This document shows, piece by piece, positions 53,504-64,000 of a stretch of 64,000 nucleotides of DNA. The notes beneath the pieces are model-generated. The model ran no database searches, was not told the origin of the DNA, and saw only the letters and a list, made by a program, of their open reading frames with translations. The DNA lies in assembly GCA_947095535.1 (NCBI GenBank), contig OX352774.1, forward strand, positions 75,950,416 to 76,014,415. The letters run 5' to 3'. Source of the DNA: Poecilobothrus nobilitatus. Its lineage: Eukaryota > Arthropoda > Insecta > Diptera > Dolichopodidae. Both the position numbers and the translations under genes were made by a program. Position 1 is the first letter of the stretch. Each line of letters opens with the position of its first letter.

Positions 53504-56122
53504 TTCTTTATTTGAAGATATATCAATCGTTTTTCAAATGTTGGAAGTGATATGGTATTTGTAATATTTGTATTAACGTCGGTGGTGGTAACTAAGTTGG
53601 TGGGTGATGTGATATTGGCATTTTTAGTTCTACATCTACTATGTTATTATTTTCAATTATATTATCATGTTTCAAGTAAAAGTCCAGTAGATAAAACGTT
53701 ATAAGTTCCGAACACAACATCAGTATTATCACATACCTACACTGATCGTGGACGGGGAAGGGTTACATAAATTTTTAGTTTTATTTATTTTTTATGGCAG
53801 TGGTGGTCATTCCAAGTTTTTTCAATTTTATTTTGGTGGTGACATCAATTTCAATGGTGATTTAATATATCACAGATCACTAGTTATTTCGTCAATTACT
53901 TCCATCGCAGTAATATAAACTGAAAGCGGTTTGGAAGATGATGATTGCATTAATTTCTCTTGTGTTTTGAACACATTGTTTAAAATCGATATCAGTTTTA
54001 TCAAATGCAAAAAGACTACTTTTCAGCAAACTACTCGTAACTGTTTTATTCATTGTTGTTCAACTTTTAACTTTGTACGTTTTCTCTACACATTGAAGCG
54101 TCAAATAATTGTTTCAAAATAAAAAATAAAGAAAAATAATTTTTGTTAAGTAAGTACATTTTATATATTACATTGTATAGATTTCATTGTAAATATTCTT
54201 TTGTAGACTTCGTCCAGAGTGCGTTCATTGCTTGTACAACATTACACTTGATTGTGCTGTACACCTTTTTATTCCTTTTCAAATGTTTCAAAATTCAAAA
54301 CATTTTTCAAAACTTGAATATGAACAGCTATAAAGAAACTCTAAGAAAAAGAGAATTTTGTTTTAATCAAGTGAATCAACTAATTTATTGTTTCAAAAAT
54401 TTAAATGTATGATATAATGTAAACTAAAAACTTGATGTAAATTGAATGAACGCTTGCTCCCTTTCGCAGTTAATTCTTTTTTATATATTTTGAAGTTTTT
54501 GCGCTTTTGATACTTTTGAAACATAATAAACCGTTTGTTGTTTGACAGCAACTTAAAATTATTAAGAGAAGCGAAATTGTTCTTATTATTATTTTTCAAT
54601 GTCATAAAACTTTTTTTTCATAACAAATATTTAACATTCATAACAAATAAAATGGGAAAAATTTTTTTTTTTATTTCTTTAGAACAACTCAACAAAAATG
54701 TTATGCTAATACAATTATTTTTTTCATAAAAGGGTTTAAGTGATATTTTGTTAATAATATTTGACTTTAAGCCCTTATAACTTCGATTTGGAGACCATTA
54801 TTATCTGTCAATACTGTAGAACGGTGGCTTAAAAATCTTTAAAATGCTATACTATTTTTATGTCTATCATCAATTAAATTTTATTGAATTAAAACTAAAC
54901 TGTAGTTGAAAATCAATTAAAGTCCCATAAATTAAAAGGAGAGAAAATTATATAAAATTTGCATTGCATATTGTGTACATAATTAATTGATATCCTATAA
55001 ATTAAACACTAACACTTTTAAAAGAATTGAAAATGTTTGGTAATCTACATTGAAATATTTAGGTAGTTAGCTTAAGATACACCAAATATAGGTATGATAA
55101 GATGTTTATTGATTGTATTGTATTTTTTTGATCCCACTACCCTCTTCAAATAATTAAAAACAAAATTGGAAAAATTTCTTTATAGCATATGGCGAGCAAT
55201 AATAAATTGTGTTTCGCATTTAAAAAATAACGAACAAAATGTGTTTCAGTGTAATTAAGTTCTAATAAATATCAAAACATACAATGTTGAGTTAAAAAAA
55301 TAGATATACACATTTTTTACCCTCTGGCAATATTAATTCTTATAAATCAAGACATATGATACTTATTTTTTCACTATAAGTAGTGTTTTAGTGTAAATGT
55401 CGTAAAAAATTAATTAACATGCCCATCAGTGGTACGATTTGCCTAATCTGTATTAATTTTCTTGTAATTATTCCTTTATTTTAACTTTTTTAATCATTAT
55501 TTTCTTTTATAATCATTACTTACTAAATAATGAATCATAAAATGATTTTTCTCTACCTAATATCAAAAAAAAAAAACGTTTTTAATTTTAATTATTTAAT
55601 AATTTAATTTCAAGTAAACAATAGTTGTATGCTCTCAAAAGTAACATATTTTTCAAAAAAAAAAAACTTTCAGAGCATTTTATTCTGATTTTGACTTTGG
55701 TTAAAAATTTGACGCTGAAATTGACAAAAAAAAAATTTATTATTAACATTTTATTATTAAAATTATTTATTAATGTACAAAAATCTCCTCACTATAAAAT
55801 CCTGAACGGGTTCCCATCCCCATTGTATTTTATTTAGTGATCCGATCGCGGATCTTTAAAGGTTTCATACTAATCGTATACAGATCTTGAGAAATTTATT
55901 TGAAATTTATAAACAGATTTCAAAGTGACATTGGCAATAAAATTTTGTGAATGTTATACAAATAGTTTAAAAAAAATAACGCATAAATTGTTTTTAGTTT
56001 TCTAAAAAATTATGAAATTATTGCCGAGGAAGCAAATGTATAAGTTCCAAAAGAAATTATACATTTTAATACTCTTCTTGTTAAAAGAAATAAAAAAACA
56101 ATTACATACCTACATTAAAACC
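53504..56122. other. AT-rich sequence, no gene seen
   Basis: Several frames of 60-90 codons occur (53931-54729, 55625-55837), all of AT-driven composition without motif, signal peptide or splice context that I trust. The upstream part of the 53-kb pseudogene may extend to about 54.1 kb. Confidence 0.4.
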
Positions 56123-56543
56123 TGGTTGAGTTCATGTTTGCAGATTTTAAAACATAAATTCTTATTCAGTCAACGCCACTCTGCAACAGAAAATGTAAAA
56201 ACTGAAAAAAGCAGCCCTAACTTTAACAGTTTACTGCACTTCATTGTATATGGCATTTAAATTTTTCTATTTTGACATTTAAAAAAAAGATTTAAATTAA
56301 TATTATAAAGAAGCAAAATTGTATTTTAGTTAATATACTGTTACACAGTTTTCAAAAAAAAAAATTAAAAGTTATTTTTAGGTTATGTTATTTTTTGATT
56401 ATGAACAGCATAAATTTTCATTCTACAAATATGACAGCAGATCTTAAAGTTTTTAAAACAAAAACAGCAAATTTTTGCAGTGTTGCATTAAAAACGCTCT
56501 GCATTTGTAGAACTTCTTAAGATCTGCAAACATGAACTCAACC
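56123..56543. mobile_element. Inverted-repeat element (MITE), about 420 bp
   Basis: The left end GGTTGAGTTCATGTTTGCAG at 56123 is mirrored by CTGCAAACATGAACTCAACC ending at 56543: at least 20 bp perfect, continuing imperfectly (ATTTTAA versus ATCTTAA). I see no clear target duplication and no frame. Confidence 0.65.
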
Positions 56544-57170
56544 CCATTTTTTATTTTGTTATATGCAAATGTCAAAACAATTTTCAAAATTGAGTTAAAT
56601 TTGCATATGTCAAAAATAAATTGTCTTTCTAATGAAAATTATATAAAATACAAGGTTTTTAAATTATCATATTATATAATTTTTTTTTTAATGTGAATAC
56701 ATAGCGATTTGTAATAAAAGAGGACATAAGGATGGATTATTTGAGTTTTTTTTTTTTTTTTTTTTATAAATTATAAATGAAATAATAATTATTTTTTATT
56801 GAAATTTTACAATATGATAAGACATATCATACATTATTTTATATGTATTTAATTGAGAAAGTATTGCAGCCAAATAAAAGATTGCCGAATAAACAAAATT
56901 CACTATAAGTTTTATACACACAAAACCTTTTTTTAAAGTTTTTGTTTGAATTTTCCGGTTTGTCGTATAGAGAGGTATTGGTCTGATCATAATCGAAAAT
57001 AAAAACAAACAATTACCTACAAAAAAACGACAAAAACTTAAAAATAGTATTATGGATTTTTAAAACCTATTTCGTTTTGATATAAAATATGATGCGTCAT
57101 AATATTATTCATTCTATCATTAATTTATATGTTTAAATATTTCCCTTATATTATAATTATGTACAAAATA
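56544..57170. other. AT-rich sequence, no gene seen
   Basis: Poly(T) near 56746-56765. A partial inverted repeat around ATGCAAATGTCAAAAC and GCATATGTCAAAA is seen at about 56563-56613. Confidence 0.35.
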
Positions 57171-57173
57171 TTA

Positions 57174-57641
57174 AGGGTATTCACGAGTTGGTGCAAAGTG
57201 GCCAAAATTTTGCACCATAGCATATTTCAATTTTGTGACAGTTAAAGCGCACAATTTTTTGTTGTTTTCATGTATAAAAAAGTACAAAATTTTGCAAGAT
57301 TATGCAAGACCTAAATCCTATTGCATATTTGTGCAAGACCATTGAAAAGTTTGTTTATATATTTTTTGTAAGCGCTATATTAGATAAAAATTTAAAAAAT
57401 GCCTAAAAAAAGTGGAAACAAAATTATTTCTGATTATTTATTAAATCAAGCATATGAAGATATACAAATATCTGAAATTTTTGGTAAGCATATTAAATTT
57501 TTATGTATGTAAACAAAACAAGCACATCAACGATATTTGACAGTTCAATAAAGATTCATGCTAGGGTTGTTGACGAGTTGGTGCAAATATATGCTACGGT
57601 GCAAAAAACATTTGCACTTTTGCACCAACTCGTGAATACCC
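57174..57641 (+). mobile_element. Internally deleted DNA transposon with 26-bp perfect terminal repeats
   Basis: TAAGGGTATTCACGAGTTGG (from 57172) is mirrored by CCAACTCGTGAATACCCTTA (ending 57644). The inverted match is perfect over 26 bp, and a second internal inverted copy of the GACGAGTTGGTGCAAATAT type lies near 57574. TTA at 57171-57173 and 57642-57644 is a possible 3-bp target duplication, which with GGG-starting ends suggests PIF/Harbinger. A short frame at 57399-57512 is described separately. Confidence 0.7.
57399..57512 (+). pseudogene. Residual first exon of the transposon protein
   Basis: ATG at 57399 opens MPKKSGNKIISDYLLNQAYE and DIQISEIF, then GGTAAGC, a good 5' splice-site match. 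Read through, it stops after 37 codons. The basic N-terminus, the helix-like content and its place just inside a terminal repeat suggest the first exon of an ancestral transposase or accessory protein whose later exons were deleted. I do not recognise the family. Confidence 0.4.
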
Positions 57642-57762
57642 TTATTATATTTACATTATGTATACTTGCAAAAACGATTTTTAATTGAAAATTAATTTAT
57701 CAGTAATTTCCTTTTAAATTAAAAACTATTGTGACCTATATATATATACATAAATTTTGAAC

Positions 57763-57833
57763 CAGCACTTTCTCAGTTGATAAGACATGCATTTAATTAC
57801 TCGACCGTTCAAAACTCCCAGGATATTAAGGAA
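57763..57833 (+). pseudogene. Degenerate tRNA-like sequence
   Basis: TTCTCAGTTGATAAGACATG resembles the D-arm/A-box (TxGCTCAGTTGGTAAGAG). About 30 bp later, CCGTTCAAAACTCCC resembles the T-arm/B-box (GGTTCAAATCC). The acceptor ends do not pair convincingly. It is a tRNA pseudogene or the head of a decayed SINE, different from the three-copy family. Confidence 0.4.
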
Positions 57834-60800
57834 ATATTTTGTGGTAATAATATTTGTACTGTAATCTTGCTACAAAACTACATAATATTTCAAATTAATT
57901 GATCTACTTTTTCCAAACCATTGTTCCATTGACCTACATTTAAAACATGTGCATCATGTTCCCCAAAAAAAAACGGCATTATTTATTACTTTATTTCCGT
58001 TCTCAATGAAGTGGAGTGAAAATAATATAAAGTTTGTTGTAACTAAATGGTTGTACTCCTAGAATTAAGATATACTTACATACATATGTACACACATAAT
58101 AAATAAACATAAGTACTTAGTTACATTCATACATATTTTGTTTGTACCTATAATAATTGAAAAGCTTTTATGTACAAACTTTATTTTTTCAACAAAAATA
58201 TTTGGAAATACATACATACATACATAAAGCTTTAAAATTTAAAAAGAAAAAATTAATTCATTTTCTATTAAATGAAATAGCATTTTTTCCAAAGGATATT
58301 GCAAATTGCAATAAATGAACATAGTAATATAAAAAGATGGTTAGATATAATTGTATAATTTATTCCCAAAGGAACAAAAATACCAGTTTAAAATATTTAT
58401 CACAATTATTCATTTTTCTTTTTCTTCTCCACTTTTTCATTTTAACTTTCAATTTTAATTTTTGATGTTTTTGTTATCGATTACCTACGTACTTATATAA
58501 TTTTAATATTCAAGTTTGTATCTTGTAGACGTAAGGTCGAAGGTCTAGGTATGCCAATCTGAAACTAAGGACATACGTACATATTTCATTCTGAATCTTT
58601 TATGGACAAAAAAAAAAAAGAAAAACGTGAAAAATGTTAAGTGACGAAATAGTTTGTAATCTACATACATACATACATACATTTTTTTAAAATTAATTAA
58701 TATTGTAGGTACCTATTAAGTAATTGAAAAATAATCAATGAATAAAAATAATTTGAAAAGATACCAAAGGAATTCCATACTTAATAATCCTAATACCTAG
58801 GTATATCCTTATCGAACAATGCCAATTAAACGATTTTATAATTATTATAATAATGTTGTAATGTAGATACATACATATTTATTTTAAGAAGTATTTAAAT
58901 TTTATAGATCTTAAATGTTTTCTGAGAATTTTCTATACATGAACTTATACTTTCTCCAATTTAGTAGGTATTGGAGGATATTTGAATAAAACTTTGATAT
59001 GTAAGTTCTTATACCTACTCTACATGCATATATAATAATTCATCTCATTTTAGGACATATGTATGTATGTACTTAGTTTTAAAGCTAAATAAAAATAAGA
59101 TAAATTTTTTCAGTTTTTGACTCATGTGTAATTCATTGTTGTCAATATAACCATATGTCAATATACCAGTCCATGATAAATAGTATTTCAGGTACTTAAG
59201 TATTGTAATTATTTTAAAATACAGATAAGTAGCTAATGTACCTACATAAAATGTAACATAAAATGCATTCTTAATCTGGTATTATATCGATAAATTAACA
59301 TAACATAAGTATACCTATCGCACGATTGTATTGTAACAATAATTAATAATTATCATAAAGTACAGTTAGTGACAAAATGAATTAAAATTAAAATATGTGT
59401 TGAAAAGTAATAAAAAATCAAAATTTGTAAATGAATCTCGCATTACCAGATACCAATCTTTTTTAAAATTACTATACATTATTACCCTTCACAAATATAT
59501 TTAGTCTGTTTCATGCAATTATGAATTTTTTATCATTTTAATTTTATATGAATTCTTAATCCTTATTCTTTATACTTACATAAGTGTCTGAATAAGTATA
59601 CATATGTATGCAGGCACATAAGTTTCTTATCTTTATGAAATTTATAAAAAATTTTTTTTTAACATACATCCAGACACAAGTAAGTACATAGAAGTTAAAT
59701 ACATACTAAAAATTATCAGGGATCTTCACGTAAAAGTGTAAACTAGTCTTGCATCGGAGGATTTGAGAAAATTTTTGACAGAAATTGTTCTTGTTTCATG
59801 TATAAAAAATATGCACCGATCCTCGACTAAAATATTCTCTACCTTTATCTACCTCTATTGCATATTTTATTTGCTCGACGAAATAAAATCGACGATATTT
59901 TTTTGAAGTTAATTTAATATTTCGTTTTTAGAATTTATTTGGTTTCAGTTTAGGAATCTATTGGGAATGATGCATCAAATAAAAATAGCACATTCGACTA
60001 AATAATATATAAAAATGCTTTAAAAATATTTTTTGTCATTTTATTTTATTTAAAAATTATTTATTTTGCAAAATTATATTTTAGTTTTCAAAGTAAACTA
60101 AAATTACAAAAAAAAAAGATAAAAGATAATATAACAGATAGATACCAACAAACATTTTTTAAAAAGACCAATTAACATTTCTGGAAAGATACCAATAAAC
60201 GTTTCTTTAAATCAATCAACATACCTGTCATCTGCAATTTTTTAGTTTCAATTGTGTTTAAAGTTTTAAACAAACTTTTTTTTACTACAAAATTCCATTA
60301 CCCTAAACAAAAAAAATTTTTTTTTTTTATTATATAATATATGAATGTTAAAAGGTACAGAAACATTCCCGATAACAACTTACACATGTGTATACATTCA
60401 TAGGTATAGTTTTCAAATTATCTTTGATTTTGAAAATTATGTGCAATATTAAATGCATCCATTTGAATACATAATCCATATGTATGAAGTATGAACATTG
60501 TATTGTACATACATACATACTTAAAAGATTTACAATTGCTGCTTATCTGAAGTTCTGATTTCTGAACATCTTATCTTCATGAACATTATTTTATATTTTT
60601 ATCCTTGAACGGATCATCATTCATCATATGTTTGAGAATCCACATAGGCACATTTATGTATTTATACATAGCCATATTAACATTTCACTTACAATTTACA
60701 ATTTAGAATATTGATCTATATGTTCAGTCCCATCGTTTTATTGGTTTATTATGGCTATCTAAAATAAAATCAATCGTCAACCAAACAAAATAAAAAAAAA

Positions 60801-62729
60801 ACGCTAAAAATAAAAAAAAAGTCGGTTTTTCATATAAAACTTTTTTTTTTTATTTATCTTTATTTAACTTACCTTTACTTATTTTATTTAATTTTCTTTT
60901 ACATGTTGGTAGGTGTGGAGTAGGCTGATTGGTTTTGCGTTAAGAATTGTATGTTGTACCAAAGTATGTATGGATGTAGGAAGGGTAGGTTTAGAATTAG
61001 GTACAGTAGGTATACACATAACATAGTACATATTATGTACATCAGTGAATTATATTACACTTTTTTTTTCTTAATAAGTTTTTTTTTTTAAGCATAAACA
61101 AAAAAAAAATGTTTACAAATGAAACCAAACTAGACATTCTACACATTTATATACATATGTACATACATACATATATAAGTATATTTAAATTAAAGTAACA
61201 AAATCCCTACTTTTTCTTTTTATTTTATTTATTCTTATTATTATTCTTTATTCTAGAAAGAAGAATCTAAGATCTGTTCTGTAAACAATACATACATGTA
61301 TGTACGTACATTTATACATATTAATACAATCTACTAACCATATATGTACCATGTTCTATTGAAAAATTATTTAGGTTCTTAGAGACAAATCATAAAAAAA
61401 AATTAAAATTAAAATACGCGCAAATTCATACACAATGGACAAATGAACAAATTTTTTATTTTGAATTTTTGAAACTTATATTTGCAGATGTTAACTTGAT
61501 TGGAGTCAAAATTATATGTTTGCACAGATTCCACAAAGTTTAATACAAATACAACAAAAGAACACATTTTTCTCAACTTAAATCTTAACAGAAATTACAA
61601 TTCTACCTACCAAACTTTTACTTTATTAAATACCCATCCTCAATCCTCATACTGCATACACAGTCATGTTCAAAGATGTGTTGACTTAAAAATGTACACA
61701 TGCCTACTTGTTTGTATGTAAATTTAGCAAAAAAAAAAAAAAATTAAGGGTAAAACAATAAAAAATCATCAAAGCAAATTTTTGTTATTTTTATTTTATG
61801 TATTTTATTTGCATGAAATTAAATTACATATAGTTGATATGCAATGGTAGTAGGTAGGAGGGGATAGATTAAGGTGGTGAGTTGGACGAAGTAAACTTAA
61901 CATTTACACAAAAACATTTTGAATTTTTTAATTTTAAATTACCGCTCAATCTGTTAAGTTGTATAATTTTTGATTTGTGTATAGTTATAGCAATTAATCA
62001 AAACAATGAAATAAAAATATTATTTAATGTGTTTATTGTGATTTTTTTTTTTTAATAATAAATTTTAAATAAAGAAATAATAAAAGAAAAAAAAATGTTC
62101 TAGTTAGTTTAAAATTTCGTAAATGGTGAATAAGTGACAAGACAATCAATTTTGTTTCTAATTCTCTAATATAGAAAATAATATTTAAAGTAAATATGAA
62201 CATACACGCAAACATTAATTCATATATTTAAATTTATATGTACAGTGCAGTGCAATATTAAAATACTTAAAAAGACCTACATACCTACATATTATGTAAA
62301 TAACATATTATGTAAGTAGGTTACTTATATTGTTTTTTTAATTAAATTATGGGGTTAAAATGCTTAAAAATATGCATACATGTGTACTTCCTTAAAAAAA
62401 AAATGGTAAGTTTAAATATTATAATTTATAATTAATTTATTTTTAATTCCGTTTTTTTTTTTTAAATTTTGTAAAAACATTTTTGAATATCAATATTTGA
62501 GATCATTTTATAAACATTTGTACAAAAACAAAATAATAAACACATCCATACATTATATTCAGTGTTGCCATTAAGAAAGGTGGAATAAAGTCAAATTTGA
62601 CATTATTTTTTTAATTTTTATGAAAACATTATTTTGAAAATTTCCAGTCAAAAGAATTACTTAAATACTTAAATTCTATATAAATCATAAAAAACTAGAA
62701 AAAGAAATACTGCTTGTGATAGCATATAT
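57834..62729. repeat. Unique AT-rich sequence dense in CATA/TATG microsatellites
   Basis: Short (CATA)n or (TATG)n tracts recur: about 58078-58096, 58208-58226, 58660-58681, 59056-59070, 60507-60523, 61150-61172 and 61287-61310, with scattered TAGGTACCTA-like words. Poly(A)/poly(T) runs are frequent. The open frame at 61500-61721 has mixed composition but no domain, signal or splice support. No gene is supported over nearly 5 kb. It could be intron or regulatory DNA of a gene outside the window. Confidence 0.5.
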
Positions 62730-63130
62730 CAGAGGTGGCTATAACGCAGCTCGCGAGCCGCATGCGGCTCTTAACGTCGATTGGAATGGCTCTTATGCAA
62801 AAGTTTTAATAATTCCTATAACATTTTTTTTTATAGAATAATAGAATAAAAAAAAAAATTTTTTGTATTTAAAAAAAAAATTTTATTTCATTTCATGTTA
62901 CAAATATATACAAAACAAAAAAATAATAAGTAAATTATAGAAAATATTAAAAATATTTAGTAATTTGCTTGATGCCTTACGGATATTGTTCATTTTAGCA
63001 GTTAGCCGCTTAAAGTTTGGTTCATGACTTATTTTGGCAGTTCGCAGCAGCTCAGTTAAATGCTTATCAGTTAAAACAAACCGATATTTATTTTTAACAA
63101 ATTTAAGTGTACAATGACTCACAAGAATAC
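62730..63130 (-). pseudogene. 3' end of an hAT element: terminal repeat and transposase C-terminus
   Basis: The minus-strand frame 63122-62898 encodes LKFVKNKYRFVLTDKHLTEL and then AKISHEPNFKRLT. This matches the extreme C-terminus of hAT/ZBED-type transposases, where the dimerisation motif is followed by KSKYRxxLTDxHL...L+xxxxxxxPNFxKL. The upstream CESxFS part is missing. At 62730 the plus strand reads CAGAGGTGGCTATAACGCAG, then CTCGCGAGCCGCATGCGGCT, a typical CAG-starting hAT end, placed where this element's 3' terminus should be. The 8 bp outside are GCATATAT. The other end is not identified. Confidence 0.65.
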
Positions 63131-64000
63131 GAAGTACCGAAAATAGATATTAGCTTGAGCGCACAATTTTTGATTTTAGGATATTTTTGACAGGTGCTGC
63201 CATAGTGCATTTTTTTAAATAGTTGTCAAAATTTTCTTTAAAATGATAATTCAAAAGGGTTGTACTTGAAATTTAATAAAATTATTGTACTTAATTTTTT
63301 TTACCTACTTTAATTGGTTTTTAATTTTTTTTATATAAAATAGGTATTAAAGTTAAAAAAAAGTTACTGTTTGAGTAGCATTCAATAAACATATTTTATC
63401 ATTTATTTCAATATTTAATTGATTCTAAATGTAAATGTTAACATTTTTAGTAAGTTTTATATGTAAATGTAAAATTTTATATAAAAAATTAAAATTTTGA
63501 CAGTTTTGTGTTAAAAATCAAAACAATAATTAAAACTTTTTTAAACGATAAAATAAACATAGTTTATTATTTATTTGTACCTTTTTTGTGCAGTGGCGGT
63601 CGGCCCTGTGGTGGAGAAGCTGATTTTTTTGCATGAAATTTAAAGTTAAAAATTAGCTTCTTGAATAGCATTACTGTTTAAACAAACAAAAAATTACTGT
63701 TTGAATAGCATCGTTTAGTGAATAGGTCCTTTCTTTTATTGTTGATTTTTTTGTGCTTTTGTGAATATTTAGTAGTGTTTCTGTTGAAGATATAGTGTAT
63801 TTTGTTAGTTTATGTAATTTTTATAGTGATTTGTCTATTTGATATTTAGAGTTTGTAGAGCCATTTTTTGAATTAAGTGTCTGTTTTTTTAAGTTAGGTT
63901 TAGCATAGATTTATTCGGTTTTTTTTTTAATTAGATTAGTTGTAAGTATTTTAGGGTTTTATAAGTTAAATTTAGGTTCAAATTAGTTTAGATTAGATTT
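63131..64000. other. AT-rich sequence with possible hAT-like terminus
   Basis: CAGTGGCGGTCGGCCCTGTG at about 63591 stands out by composition and starts like an hAT terminal repeat (CAGTGGCG), but no mirrored partner lies in the window. Low-complexity T-rich sequence fills the end. No gene is seen. Confidence 0.35.

Noticed and set aside
61500..61721. 73-codon plus-strand frame in 58-62 kb
   Set aside because: No recognisable domain, signal peptide, promoter or splice context; likely chance.

Overview
This is a very AT-rich, gene-poor, repeat-dense eukaryotic window. The U6 snRNA sequence is of insect type. A mini-me/DINE-1-like element carries GGAC and TA microsatellites, and there are many CATA-type microsatellites. 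A tRNA-derived SINE, an I-clade LINE with RNase H, and hAT, piggyBac, MULE and P-like transposase remnants are also present. Together these suggest a fly (Diptera); that placement is inference. Almost all the recognisable coding sequence is mobile-element debris. The one convincing host gene is a two-exon secreted proline-rich peptide on the minus strand at 37.6-37.9 kb, with a TATA box and poly(A) signals.

Layout. 0-6 kb: a foldback element with a 10-bp target duplication (1.28-1.93 kb), a long (GTCC)n repeat family (3.0-4.2 kb) and a TA-flanked MITE (5.0 kb). 7-12.2 kb: a Helitron-like element swollen by about 680-bp tandem repeats, ending in a textbook hairpin plus CTAG. 12.5-15 kb: a 115-bp duplication and two LINE fragments (RNase H; C-terminal zinc knuckle). 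15.3-17.5 kb: a MULE transposase pseudogene between TTAA-flanked inverted ends. 17.6-18.8 kb: a complete non-autonomous Helitron with a fragment of a HINE inside. 20.4-22.8 kb: a dead piggyBac element.

23.1-26.0 kb holds the most striking locus. A 5'-truncated I-clade LINE is fused directly to a full-length U6 snRNA, both in the same orientation. One 12-bp target-site duplication encloses the pair, and the insertion splits an older P-like transposase reading frame. 29.8-31.2 kb: an hAT transposase pseudogene interrupted by a tRNA-derived SINE. 31.9 kb: another P-like fragment. 33.1-34.4 kb: a HINE/mini-me element with a strict 142-bp tandem array. 34.4 and 39.0 kb: two copies of a long palindromic element. 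40.7 kb: a tiny poly(A) retrocopy with target duplication. 41.4 and 50.8 kb: further SINE copies.

43-45 kb: a cluster of TATCGATA (DRE/BEAF-type) sites, a CRE-like palindrome and a TTA-flanked MITE. 45.7-47.5 kb: a second piggyBac pseudogene with palindromic subterminal repeats. 53 kb: a transposase tail with a PHD-like finger. 56-57.7 kb: two more inverted-repeat elements, one keeping a short exon with a splice donor. 58-62 kb: microsatellite-rich unique sequence. 62.7-63.1 kb: the end of another hAT element. The elements do not form a pathway. What links them is nested insertion, which gives a relative history (P-like before U6-LINE; hAT before SINE; HINE piece inside a Helitron).
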